In this document: in pieces, positions 27,674 through 37,184 of the stretch
Layout: each line of letters begins with the position of its first letter
Numbering within the stretch: the stretch's first letter is position 1
DNA from: Acetoanaerobium noterae
Lineage (GTDB): Bacteria; Bacillota; Clostridia; Peptostreptococcales; Filifactoraceae
Direction: 5' to 3'
DNA length: 64,000 nucleotides
Assembly (NCBI RefSeq): GCF_900168025.1
Contig: NZ_FUYN01000001.1
Coordinates: 496,001-560,000 of the forward strand
Program-made: the position numbers and the translations under genes
Notes under the pieces: model-generated
Database searches by the model: none
Told to the model about the DNA's origin: nothing
What the model saw: the letters and a program-made list of their open reading frames with translations, nothing else

Positions 27674-28825
27674 TTAATAGATATCTATAGTTTTTGACTC
27701 AGCATTCCATTGTACATCAAATCCAAGATTAGCTAAATCAGTAGTTCTAATATAATCTTCTTTAGTTTCAATTATAGTAGATAGTAATCTAGATAATTGA
27801 TTTACATTTAGATATGTTGCTCCATTAACATTTTTAATTTCTATTTTGCCTTCAGTAAAATCATTTCCTTTAAAATTTACATATGAACCGTCAAGACTAA
27901 TTGACAGTGGCATTGGTGGCATTTCAGGCATCATCATCTCATTTAGTTCTTCTTGATTAACTACTTTAACTGAAGCAGGAAGAGAAATTTTTAAATCGCT
28001 TACTTTGTTTGATACGCTATTCATAGCAAGTTTTCCATTTCCCATAGGAGTTTTGATATCTAGAACTGCTTCTTGAGAGTATTTTGATTCTTCAAAAGTA
28101 TCAACTTGGTAGTAAGCGCTTCCTTTGATTGCTGCTTTTGCAGTATCCTTGTATGGAGTAACAAAAGCATCGTACATTGCTAGCATCTCTTGCTTTTCTT
28201 CTTCAGTCATTTTAAAATCTGCTGGCATTAAGCTAGAAGGCAGCTTATCCATGTTGTTGAAGATATATCTCATATATGCATCTAATAAGTCAATCATTTT
28301 ATCAGAATCTAAGTTAAGGGTATATTTATTTCCATCTTGCACCATACCCATATCCATTCCTAAGTCGATTTCTTCTACAAATTTCATAATTTCATCCATA
28401 AGTGAAGCACTTATTTCTACATTTTGCTCGTTTGTAATCTTCACAAAATCTTCAGCTATTTCAATATCTTTTTGGCTAGATAGCTTTACAAAAGCAAGAA
28501 AAGCTTCTTTATTGATATATAAATCTGCGCCTTTAGTATACATTTTAATTTGAGGAATGGCTGGAGAATTTTCTAGAGCCTCTGTGTTTACCTCAATATA
28601 AGTTACCATATCTTTCATGATACCTTTTGATTTAATATCCATTTTGTAATTGATTGAAAATCCATCAGTGGTTTTAAAATTAAGACTAAGATCTTGATCA
28701 GACTCTACGCCTTCCCACTGCATTATTTTTTTGTTTTCTTCCCAATATGCTTTTTCAACACTTGTAAAGCCCATAGTTGAAAGCATAATCATTAAAACTG
28801 CCATAATTAGTGATAATTTTTTCAT
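27674..28825 (-). CDS. secreted protein of unknown function
   Basis: A 383-residue protein with an N-terminal signal peptide (MKKLSLIMAVLMIMLSTMGFTS). The body alternates strands and charged helices. The last 80 residues (GSYVNFKGNDFTEG, then GATYLNVNQLSRLL and LANLGFDVQWNAESKTIDIY) look like the stalk or copper-amine-oxidase N-terminal-like domain seen in many clostridial secreted proteins. The central part resembles no family I can name. No lipobox or cell-wall anchor is present, so it may be released or loosely bound. It has its own terminator. Confidence 0.7.
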   Translation of the reverse strand: MKKLSLIMAVLMIMLSTMGFTSVEKAYWEENKKIMQWEGVESDQDLSLNFKTTDGFSINYKMDIKSKGIMKDMVTYIEVNTEALENSPAIPQIKMYTKGADLYINKEAFLAFVKLSSQKDIEIAEDFVKITNEQNVEISASLMDEIMKFVEEIDLGMDMGMVQDGNKYTLNLDSDKMIDLLDAYMRYIFNNMDKLPSSLMPADFKMTEEEKQEMLAMYDAFVTPYKDTAKAAIKGSAYYQVDTFEESKYSQEAVLDIKTPMGNGKLAMNSVSNKVSDLKISLPASVKVVNQEELNEMMMPEMPPMPLSISLDGSYVNFKGNDFTEGKIEIKNVNGATYLNVNQLSRLLSTIIETKEDYIRTTDLANLGFDVQWNAESKTIDIY

Positions 28826-28932
28826 TTTTTACACCTCTTTAGATTTGTTTTTTGTCACACTACTTTAATTCTTACATAAATATCCAGCAATGTCTATAGT
28901 CACATTTCCCTATAAGCTTTGCAATTGTTCAA

Positions 28933-30183
28933 TCAGGTAAAAATTCTTACCTTTTTAATTCTATTTTTATCCACGTTTTCTATGATAAACTTTATGTTTT
29001 TATGCTGTATTACCTCTCCAGTTTTTGGAAGCCTTCCTATTTCTCCAATAATAAAGCCTCCAACAGATTCAAAATCCTCTGATTCCAAATTAATACCTAG
29101 CATATCATTTAAATCAGAAAGTCTTGCTGCTCCATTCACAACATATTCATCCTCTTTTATCACTTCAATTTCTTCTTCAGTATCATCATATTCATCGTCT
29201 ATTTCACCGAAAATACTTTCTACTATATCCTCCATAGTAATTATTCCTGCTACTCCTCCATATTCATCGAGAACAGTAGCCATATGAATTTTATTACCTT
29301 GCATTTGCTTGAAAAAATCAGATATCATAATAAATTCAAAAGTGTTAAATGGAGGTCTCATATAGTCTCTCACATCAAAATTAAGCCTATCTGCTTCTCT
29401 ATCCAAAAAGAATAAATCCTTCGCATAAAGAACTCCAATAATATTATCTATAGTGTCTTCATAAACAGGTAGTCTAGAGAATTTCTCATTTTTGAACATC
29501 CCTATAATCTCATCGTAAGTATCCTCAACAGATATTGCTTTTATATCCATTCTCTGAATCATAACGTCAGCTACTCTTAGGTCTCCAAACTCAAAAATAT
29601 TATAAATCATTTCTTTTTCTTCGTGCTCTAGTACCCCTTCCTTACTAGAAACATCGACTAAAGTCTTTAGCTCTTCTTCTGTAATAAACGGCTTTTTATC
29701 ATCAGGCTTTCCGCCTAAAATTTTTATTATGAGATTAGTTATTCTCGTAAGTACAAACACTAGAGGAGAAAGCAGTTTAACCAAAAAGTCTATAATAGGA
29801 GTAATTCTAAGCGAAAACTTTTCTGAATGCTGAATCGCCAAGTTTTTTGGTGTTACTTCTCCAAATATAAGAACCAAAATTGTCATTATAGCGGTCGCTA
29901 TACCTACTCCTCCGTTAGGGTACAGCTTTATAGCAAGAGCTGTAGCTATAGAAGATGCTCCAATGTTAACAACGTTATTTCCAATCAATATTGTTCCTAT
30001 TAATCTATTTGGATCATCCAAAAGCTTTTCAACTCTTTTAGCGTTTTTAACATTTTCCTTAACCATATGCTTAAGCCTAATCTTACTAAGCGATAGCAAT
30101 GCTGTCTCTGAAGCTGAGAAAAAAGCTGATGCCCCAATCAAAACAATTAAAAATAACCCCTGCCAATAATCAATCGTATCCAA
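28933..30183 (-). CDS. CNNM/HlyC-CorC-family membrane protein with CBS domains
   Basis: A 416-residue protein. The N-terminal DUF21 domain (about 1-180) has four membrane helices and the typical ASAFFSASETALLSLSKIRLKH. A CBS pair follows (about 205-335: VADVMIQRMDIKAI and GVLYAKDLFF, then VLDEYGGVAGIITMEDIVESIFGEI). A C-terminal CorC/HlyC domain (about 345-416) closes the chain. Related proteins move magnesium or cobalt, or regulate efflux. Substrate is unproven. It lies 23 bases after the 264-residue hypothetical gene on the same strand. Confidence 0.9.
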   Translation of the reverse strand: MDTIDYWQGLFLIVLIGASAFFSASETALLSLSKIRLKHMVKENVKNAKRVEKLLDDPNRLIGTILIGNNVVNIGASSIATALAIKLYPNGGVGIATAIMTILVLIFGEVTPKNLAIQHSEKFSLRITPIIDFLVKLLSPLVFVLTRITNLIIKILGGKPDDKKPFITEEELKTLVDVSSKEGVLEHEEKEMIYNIFEFGDLRVADVMIQRMDIKAISVEDTYDEIIGMFKNEKFSRLPVYEDTIDNIIGVLYAKDLFFLDREADRLNFDVRDYMRPPFNTFEFIMISDFFKQMQGNKIHMATVLDEYGGVAGIITMEDIVESIFGEIDDEYDDTEEEIEVIKEDEYVVNGAARLSDLNDMLGINLESEDFESVGGFIIGEIGRLPKTGEVIQHKNIKFIIENVDKNRIKKVRIFT

Positions 30184-30206
30184 GTACGTTCACTCTCCTT
30201 AAATAA

Positions 30207-31001
30207 TTACTTGTCAAAACATATATATTTTTCAACAAAGCCCTCTAGGCCTTGCTCTCTTATATATTCCCACTTAAACATAAAATATTCCTCCAAAAGG
30301 TAAAACATCGTCAAAATAACCTTTGCACTATCTTTATCATACTCTGTGGACACTGCAATATTATTAAATCTATCAAAAAATGCTTTTGTATCATCGCTAA
30401 ATAGCTCATTATAATTGCTGTCCAAAGTCTCTAGCACTCTAATAATACCACAATGAACTCTATTTATATCTTTTTGTTTATTCATAGCCTTATCAATATC
30501 AAAAACCTCAGAAATTTCGTCAATGTCTTTGTCCTGTAAAAAATAGCTCAGTGGAACCTCCTTATAGCAGCTTTCTATTTTGCAGCAAAGATGGTCATAT
30601 ATAGTATGTCTTCTATCCATATTTAAAGCAGCTACAAGATTAAATAAATCATTTTTTTGCATAGTATCTGGATACAGCTCCAAATTTGCAAGAGCCTTTG
30701 CGCAAATCACATATTTAATTGAATCATTTCTGAAATTCCTTATCCAATTAAAATATTTTTCAGTGTTACCCTCAAGTAGTATTTGTTTATTTTGAAACAC
30801 TATATCGATAAGCTTTTTAGCTTTATCGCTAGCCTTACTGAATAGCCCTGATAAATCACCATCTTCATTAAGCAGCTGATTCATTAATAGAGCTAACTCG
30901 CAAACCTCTTCGTCCGCTTGAGCTTTTGCCAATAGATAAATCATATAGGTTTCTTCCAAAGTAATGTCTGAAAATCCAGCTTTCAAAACATTTTTAAACA
31001 T
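30207..31001 (-). CDS. hypothetical helical protein, divergent from the multidomain operon
   Basis: A 264-residue protein with no signal peptide or membrane segment. It is mostly alpha-helical, with charged helices and several Cys/His residues (RRHTIYDHLCCKIESCYKE near 130-147). I do not recognise a family. GGGGG lies upstream of the ATG. It shares a 90-base intergenic region with the 1594-residue gene on the other strand, and downstream on its own strand comes the CNNM-type gene. It may belong functionally to either neighbour. Confidence 0.6.
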   Translation of the reverse strand: MFKNVLKAGFSDITLEETYMIYLLAKAQADEEVCELALLMNQLLNEDGDLSGLFSKASDKAKKLIDIVFQNKQILLEGNTEKYFNWIRNFRNDSIKYVICAKALANLELYPDTMQKNDLFNLVAALNMDRRHTIYDHLCCKIESCYKEVPLSYFLQDKDIDEISEVFDIDKAMNKQKDINRVHCGIIRVLETLDSNYNELFSDDTKAFFDRFNNIAVSTEYDKDSAKVILTMFYLLEEYFMFKWEYIREQGLEGFVEKYICFDK

Positions 31002-31091
31002 ATTTTCCCCCTAAAATAGTTAGTTTTGATATAATCAAATTACAACAATATATTTTTCTATATATTCCTATTATAAAGGAGGTATCATGCT

Positions 31092-34000
31092 ATGAAAAGC
31101 CTGCTAAATAAAATAAAGGGATTGATATATTCACAGGATGTCATTTCACTACTTGATTCTCATCATGAGATATTAAAAACCATAGCTCAATCTGAAGAAT
31201 ATAAGACAACTTTGATAGAAATGGAAAAAAATCTTGAGTTTTCATACTCAAAGCTAAAAAATCTCTTTACACCTTTGTTAAATTCGTACAATTATCCTGA
31301 ATCGTCAAATTTTGAAAAGGATTTGTATGAATACGTACTTGCCCTGTCATTTCCTGACAAATTTTCCTATGATAGTAAATTTCTTAATTTGTATAAATTT
31401 TTTATGTTAATTCTTAGAGAGCTTTACTCTCAAGAAAAAGATTTAGACGCAGAATCAAATCTTTCAAAATATAAAGTTGAGCTTTTAGATGAAGATGAGT
31501 TTTCTCATTACGAATCTTCTGCAGAATACTCAACATTTATCCAGTCATATTACAATCTATATATCTATGAAGCCATGAGGCTAGGATTGGAATTCAAAGG
31601 ATTTAATACAATTGACCATGTAATTATGATTCATCACTTAGCAACTTTTATAGGCAAGCAAATGACATCAAAGCATGTAGAAATAGATTTAGGGAAGGTT
31701 TCAGCTGCCTCAATGGGGCATGATATAGGCAAATTCGGTTGCATAGGCGACGAGGTCTCTAGAGTTCCTTATCTTCACTATTACTATACTGATAAATGGT
31801 TTAAGGATAATGCTATGCCTATGATAGGTCATATAGCTACTAATCATTCTGTTTGGGATATTGAGCTTGAAAATCTTCCTATAGAATCCTTAGTTCTTAT
31901 CTATTCCGATTTTAGAGTAAAAAATGATGCAAAGGGAAAAATGAATATTTTTTCTTTAGACGAATCCTTCGATGTAATTCTAGAAAAGCTAGATAATGTC
32001 GACGAACAAAAAACTATCAGATATAAAAGAGCCTATGGAAAGCTCAAAGACTTTGAGAACTATTTATTATCCTTAAATATAGATATCCTAGATGAATCAA
32101 AGCCTAAAATAAGTGCAAAGCCCAAGCCTTATGCTTTATTATTTGACCAGGAAATCACTGATAACCTCAAATTTTATTCAATATCTAAAAATATAACCAT
32201 AATGCATCTGCTTAGAAGTGAAGCTTCACTAACTCATTTGCTGGAATACGCAAGAACAGAGCGCAATCCTCTTAGACTCAGAGAGTATATAGACGTATTT
32301 AAGGAATACTCTACTCACCTTTCACAAAAGCAAAAACTACTTATGATGAAATTCTTGTTTGATATGACTGTCCATCATGAAGAAGATATTCGAATAGAAT
32401 CAGCCACCTTCCTAGGTAAGCTCATATCAAATTTTGATGAAGAATATAGAAAAGAGCTTCCTAAAAATGCCGTTATAGATAATCCAGAAACCAATGCTCT
32501 AGAATTATTTTCTCAGTATGCTACAAAAATGATAGAGCCCAATATAAAAACTATTCCTATTCACAAAAAATGGCTCGGGCTTTCTTTTGCTTACTTTATC
32601 AAAACAGTGTCCATATATATACCAGATGGCTTAAGAACTGACTTTGAAAATTCATGTGCAAAACTACTAACTAATCACGCAGGTGAAGAAAATCAAATCA
32701 AATATTTATTGCTTGCACTTATCAGCATAGAGTTAAGAAATGAAAATACTCTTAATGATGCTTTATTCTTAGCTCTACATTCTATAAAAAGTGAAAATGA
32801 AGACATCAAAGCCCTAGCCTTGCTCCTACTAATAGGCTACAGACATAAAATAACAAAAGACAGCGTGCTTTATTCCACAATAGAAGAAAGCCTTCAAAAC
32901 AATATAGGTAATCTTGACAATATTTCATTTAATTATCTTTCTCTAGAGCTTTCTAAAGCACTTGGCATAAGAGATTTAGAATATCTCTATGAGCAAGCTA
33001 TGCAAAGCACTAAAAGTAGACTTTCAGAAATATTTTTAAACAATCTCAAAAGTGCTACTTCGTTTATTCAAAAAATCGTACACATTGACATTTTGAAAAA
33101 AAATGCCCTCGAAAACATCAACTATATGGGCGCATATACAGCTATGCACTTTTGCAATATTTTAAAGGTCAGCGAAATAGAAATAGTAAGAACAAAAGCT
33201 GGGCATTCACTTATTGAGATTTTCCCTCACTTGAATATTGAGCAAAGAAACGATATAGCGATAGAGCTCATACGTTCACTTGAGATGCAAGATTATAAAT
33301 TTGCAAAGTTCATACCTCATTATCTAGGCGAAATCCTGCTTTACATCTCTCCTAAGGAGTTTGATGAGATATTAGATGATTTTGAAATGAATATTAAGAC
33401 ATCAGAATCAAACATAGTATTTCTTATCTTAAAAACCTTAGGAAGATATATCTCTTTATATAGTAGATATTACGAAAACTATCCTCAAGAAAGCAGGAAT
33501 TACAAAAGCCTGTTTCGTATAGTTGGAATCCTCATGTGTGCTTTAGTCCACTATGAAAAGAAAGTGAGAAGAGCAGCTTTAGAAGTGATTTCAAAGGATA
33601 TCTTCGATTGCCTTACTATAGATGAGGCCTTAAAAGCATCCATATTTAAAAAAATGGCTAAAAAAATGTTAACCCTGCTTCCTCCAAAAACAGACGATAT
33701 CGGTCAGCTCAGCATAGGTTCAAGCATGAATAGAATTTATAGATATATCTGCGAGTACGAGCTTGAAAATGGAGCTGTGGAGTATGAAAACAAAAAAAAC
33801 ATTGCATTCTTCCCTGGAACCTTTGATCCATTTACCTTAGGTCATAAAAGCATCGCAAAAACTATTAGAGATATGGGGCTCGAAGTCTACCTTTCTGTAG
33901 ATGAATTTTCGTGGTCAAAAAGAACTCAGCCTCACATGATAAGAAGAGAAATAGCCAGAATGGCTGTTGCTGATGAATTTGATATCTATCTTTATCCTAG

Positions 34001-35876
34001 TAGCATGCCTGTAAACATAGCTAATGACAAGGATGTAGACCACCTTGTAAATAATTTTCCTAATCGAGACGTACACATGGTCACTGGAAAGGATGTAATA
34101 TACAACGCTTCAGCCTATAGAGGAGATTATAAAATCAGAGAGCTTCCTCATATAGTTTTCGAAAGAGAAGACATGCAGCTTCCTAAAGATGCAAATGAAC
34201 AAGAGGATTTCAAGCAATATCTAAAGAAACCATATACCTATGTTCAGCTAGATGATGCATTTACTCATATTAGCTCAACTCTTATAAGAAGCTGTATAGA
34301 CCAAGATAAAGATATTTCAAACATGGTAGACCCTCTTTGTGAAAAGTATATCTACGACAAAGGTCTGTATAAAAAAGAACCTCTATTTAAGTCTGATGCT
34401 AAAGAAATAAATAGAAGAGTTGAAATCTACAAGCATCCGCCTAAAACTATAATAGCCAAGCTAGCTCAGAGCTTTGCAGATGTAGATTTGGATAAGCTTT
34501 TTGCTTTCATAGATGATGAAAACACAAGATGTATAGCGCTTCTAAACGATCATTCTAGTGAAGTACTAGGTTTTTCAGTATTCAAGTGGCTTCCATCAAC
34601 TAGCATATATTCAAGATTTGAAGATAAAACTGTATGTGACTTTATTAGAAATGTATATGTAGGTAGAATCGTGCACCTAGGCGGAATATTTGGAAATAAA
34701 GAAACAATGACTATACTATTTACAGAAACCCTGACATATTCACTAGGCAAGGACTACACCTTCATGATTTACTCAAATGAAACAATGTCTAGCGAAAATA
34801 AAGCTTTAGAAGAAATTATAACGCTTAGTGGCTTTACTCATATTCAGAGTCGAAAATCCATCTACTACGTCAATATGAGCAACCCGTGTACTTTAAACTT
34901 GGACCTTGAAAACTTTATTAAAGAGCCGTTTTTAAATAACGATAAAATACAGTCTACTATTGAAAGCACTAGAACAAATCTTCAGACTGCTATTGCAAAG
35001 CTCTATCCAGCAAATCTAATTATTCCTTTTGACAATAGGATGTTCAAGGAAAAATTAATTGCTAAAATTTGTGAGGAAAATCAAGTGCCACACACACCTA
35101 CTGTACCAAGAAAATTAGGTGAAAAAATCTGTGTACCTTTTGGACACATACTTTCAAAGCTAATTATTCCTAATACCGTGTCAAAATCGCTTCACACAGA
35201 AAAAATATTCAACAAAGATTTGAGTGGCTTTACTGTTAGAGCCTATCCATTTTATCTATCTCTAGATAAACAGGTAAAAACCATCAAATCTTTTGCTAAA
35301 GAAGTAATCCTTGTGGATGATATTTTGAACAAAGGATATAGAATCAACGCTCTAGATCCAATACTAAAAAGACAGAATGTCAAAGTGTCTAAAGTAATTG
35401 TAGGCATATTAACAGGCAAAGGCAAAGAGCTTATGGAAATCCAAGGCAGAGATGTGGACAGTGCGTATTTTATTCCAAAATTAAACGTATGGTTTAACGA
35501 GGGAATCCTCTATCCGTTTATTAGCGGAGATGGAATTGAGGATGCTAACTTAATAGGTTCAATGATTCCATCTATTAACCTCATACTTCCATACACCTCT
35601 CCACACTATATTAAAGATACAAATGCTCATGATTTATATAACTTCTCTATGACTTGCCTTGAAAATGCTTATGCCATATTAAAGAGCTTAGAAGAAGTCT
35701 ATGAAGAGCTGTTTGAGAGAAGACTCACAGTTTCTGCATTAAATGAGGTTTTGGTCTACCCTAGAGTAGTAGACTATGGCAACAACTTGGAGTATTCAAA
35801 AAATCAAACTCCGTCATCATATGTACTCGATGATATAGAAAGGCTTAAACGACTTAAAAAAATGATACTAAAGTAG
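31092..35876 (+). CDS. multidomain protein: HD hydrolase, helical repeats, NadD-like nucleotidyltransferase, GNAT-like and phosphoribosyltransferase domains
   Basis: A 1594-residue protein, large for this window. An HD domain (about 170-290) carries H176, the H210-D211 pair (MGHDIGK), H247, H252 and D273. Residues 340-890 form an alpha-solenoid of HEAT-like helices (DIRIESATFLGKLI, EIVRTKAGHSLIEI, KVRRAALEVI). A NadD-like nucleotidyltransferase domain (about 900-1090) has FPGTFDPFTLGHK with G917-H918 and the motif SSTLIR at 1061-1066. About 1115-1265 looks like a GNAT acetyltransferase. The C-terminal third (about 1330-1560) has a PRPP-type loop VILVDDILNKG (1405-1415). AAGGAGG precedes the ATG. 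Domain calls rest on motif reading. The combination suggests nucleotide-cofactor metabolism; the reaction is unknown. Confidence 0.75.
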   Translation: MKSLLNKIKGLIYSQDVISLLDSHHEILKTIAQSEEYKTTLIEMEKNLEFSYSKLKNLFTPLLNSYNYPESSNFEKDLYEYVLALSFPDKFSYDSKFLNLYKFFMLILRELYSQEKDLDAESNLSKYKVELLDEDEFSHYESSAEYSTFIQSYYNLYIYEAMRLGLEFKGFNTIDHVIMIHHLATFIGKQMTSKHVEIDLGKVSAASMGHDIGKFGCIGDEVSRVPYLHYYYTDKWFKDNAMPMIGHIATNHSVWDIELENLPIESLVLIYSDFRVKNDAKGKMNIFSLDESFDVILEKLDNVDEQKTIRYKRAYGKLKDFENYLLSLNIDILDESKPKISAKPKPYALLFDQEITDNLKFYSISKNITIMHLLRSEASLTHLLEYARTERNPLRLREYIDVFKEYSTHLSQKQKLLMMKFLFDMTVHHEEDIRIESATFLGKLISNFDEEYRKELPKNAVIDNPETNALELFSQYATKMIEPNIKTIPIHKKWLGLSFAYFIKTVSIYIPDGLRTDFENSCAKLLTNHAGEENQIKYLLLALISIELRNENTLNDALFLALHSIKSENEDIKALALLLLIGYRHKITKDSVLYSTIEESLQNNIGNLDNISFNYLSLELSKALGIRDLEYLYEQAMQSTKSRLSEIFLNNLKSATSFIQKIVHIDILKKNALENINYMGAYTAMHFCNILKVSEIEIVRTKAGHSLIEIFPHLNIEQRNDIAIELIRSLEMQDYKFAKFIPHYLGEILLYISPKEFDEILDDFEMNIKTSESNIVFLILKTLGRYISLYSRYYENYPQESRNYKSLFRIVGILMCALVHYEKKVRRAALEVISKDIFDCLTIDEALKASIFKKMAKKMLTLLPPKTDDIGQLSIGSSMNRIYRYICEYELENGAVEYENKKNIAFFPGTFDPFTLGHKSIAKTIRDMGLEVYLSVDEFSWSKRTQPHMIRREIARMAVADEFDIYLYPSSMPVNIANDKDVDHLVNNFPNRDVHMVTGKDVIYNASAYRGDYKIRELPHIVFEREDMQLPKDANEQEDFKQYLKKPYTYVQLDDAFTHISSTLIRSCIDQDKDISNMVDPLCEKYIYDKGLYKKEPLFKSDAKEINRRVEIYKHPPKTIIAKLAQSFADVDLDKLFAFIDDENTRCIALLNDHSSEVLGFSVFKWLPSTSIYSRFEDKTVCDFIRNVYVGRIVHLGGIFGNKETMTILFTETLTYSLGKDYTFMIYSNETMSSENKALEEIITLSGFTHIQSRKSIYYVNMSNPCTLNLDLENFIKEPFLNNDKIQSTIESTRTNLQTAIAKLYPANLIIPFDNRMFKEKLIAKICEENQVPHTPTVPRKLGEKICVPFGHILSKLIIPNTVSKSLHTEKIFNKDLSGFTVRAYPFYLSLDKQVKTIKSFAKEVILVDDILNKGYRINALDPILKRQNVKVSKVIVGILTGKGKELMEIQGRDVDSAYFIPKLNVWFNEGILYPFISGDGIEDANLIGSMIPSINLILPYTSPHYIKDTNAHDLYNFSMTCLENAYAILKSLEEVYEELFERRLTVSALNEVLVYPRVVDYGNNLEYSKNQTPSSYVLDDIERLKRLKKMILK

Positions 35877-35883
35877 GTGACCT

Positions 35884-37149
35884 ATGAAATATTTCAAAAC
35901 TAATAGCAAAGTGTTATGCATTCAAAATGAAGCCATAGAAAAAGCGTTTCAAAGCTTATTATCAGATTCTAATCTAATTGAATTTCAGAATATCGAGGAG
36001 TCTGATGACATCTATTATTTTACTATTCAGCCTAAAGGTGATTTTAGACGTTCATTCCTACTAGATAGCATAGGCTTAATGAATGCTGATAAAGAAGATA
36101 TATCTCTTCTTTATCAGCAAGAAGCTGGTGATATTCAAAATAATATAGATCCAGATTTTCTGAGCTTAATAAAAGCTCAAAGAGTGATGAGCATTAATTT
36201 ATCTCATCCAAATTGGAAAGATTGCTTAGGTAATAATCCTCTTCCAGCCTCTAAACCTATACACCTTAACATAGTAGGTCTAGGAGATGTAGGCGGAACG
36301 CTTCTTACAGGGCTGAAGCTTACAGGAGGTAACCATATCTCAACTATAGGCATCTACGATAAGGATGAAAACAAAATGCTTCGCTATGAACAAGAGATGG
36401 AGCAAATTCACTTTGACGGACTAAGTATGCCAAAGGTTATTCGCCTAGATGAAAATGACATCTTTGATTGTGATGTGCTCGCATTTACAGTAGCTACCTT
36501 TATTCCTCCAGTTGGCAGTGAAATAAAGGATGTACGAATGGCTCAGCTAGAACAAAACTCTAAGATACTAAAAATATATGCAAAAAAAGCTAGAGAAGCT
36601 AAGTTCAAAGGTCTTTTTGCCATTCTTTCTGACCCAGTAGACCAGCTATGCAGAGTTGCCTATGAACAAAGCAATACTGATGATTCTGGAACCAAAGATT
36701 ACCTAGGTCTAGCAAGCGACCAAATCAAAGGGTATGGACTAGGAGTGATGCATGCAAGAGCAGTATATCACGCTAAAAGAAATCCTGCTTTAGCTTCGTA
36801 TTTAGAAGAAGGAAGAGCCTATGGCCCTCACGGAAAAGGTCTAATCATAGCAAATAGCATAGATAATTACGATGAAGACTTAAGTGAGCAGCTTACTCAG
36901 CTTGCTCTGCACTCAAATTTAGATGTAAGAGCCACAGGCTTCAAGCCTTATATTGCACCTGCTCTGTCTTCAGGCTGTCTTAGCCTCCTAGCCACAATAA
37001 GAGGTGACTGGCATTATAGCTCAGTGTTTATAAACGGGAAATTCTTAGGCTGTAAAAATAGGCTTACTAAAAGCGGTGTCCAAATAGAAGCTTTAGCTTT
37101 GCCTGAAAAGCTAATAAACAAACTAGCTGTTACTTTTTCTGATTTATAA
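35884..37149 (+). CDS. malate/lactate dehydrogenase-superfamily-like protein
   Basis: A 421-residue protein. Residues 1-125 are an extra N-terminal domain I do not recognise. A Rossmann fold begins at 126 (IHLNIVGLGDVGGTLLTG) with the glycine loop at 132-138 and D159 at the end of strand two, which favours NAD. The segment AILSDPVDQLCRVA matches the NPVD region of malate/lactate dehydrogenases, and HARAVYHAKRN follows. Whether it catalyses a 2-hydroxyacid reaction is not clear. It starts 8 bases after the 1594-residue gene with GGTGA before it, so the two are tightly coupled. Confidence 0.72.
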   Translation: MKYFKTNSKVLCIQNEAIEKAFQSLLSDSNLIEFQNIEESDDIYYFTIQPKGDFRRSFLLDSIGLMNADKEDISLLYQQEAGDIQNNIDPDFLSLIKAQRVMSINLSHPNWKDCLGNNPLPASKPIHLNIVGLGDVGGTLLTGLKLTGGNHISTIGIYDKDENKMLRYEQEMEQIHFDGLSMPKVIRLDENDIFDCDVLAFTVATFIPPVGSEIKDVRMAQLEQNSKILKIYAKKAREAKFKGLFAILSDPVDQLCRVAYEQSNTDDSGTKDYLGLASDQIKGYGLGVMHARAVYHAKRNPALASYLEEGRAYGPHGKGLIIANSIDNYDEDLSEQLTQLALHSNLDVRATGFKPYIAPALSSGCLSLLATIRGDWHYSSVFINGKFLGCKNRLTKSGVQIEALALPEKLINKLAVTFSDL

Positions 37150-37184
37150 TATAGACAACTGGTTAACCTAGGGGGAATAGAACA

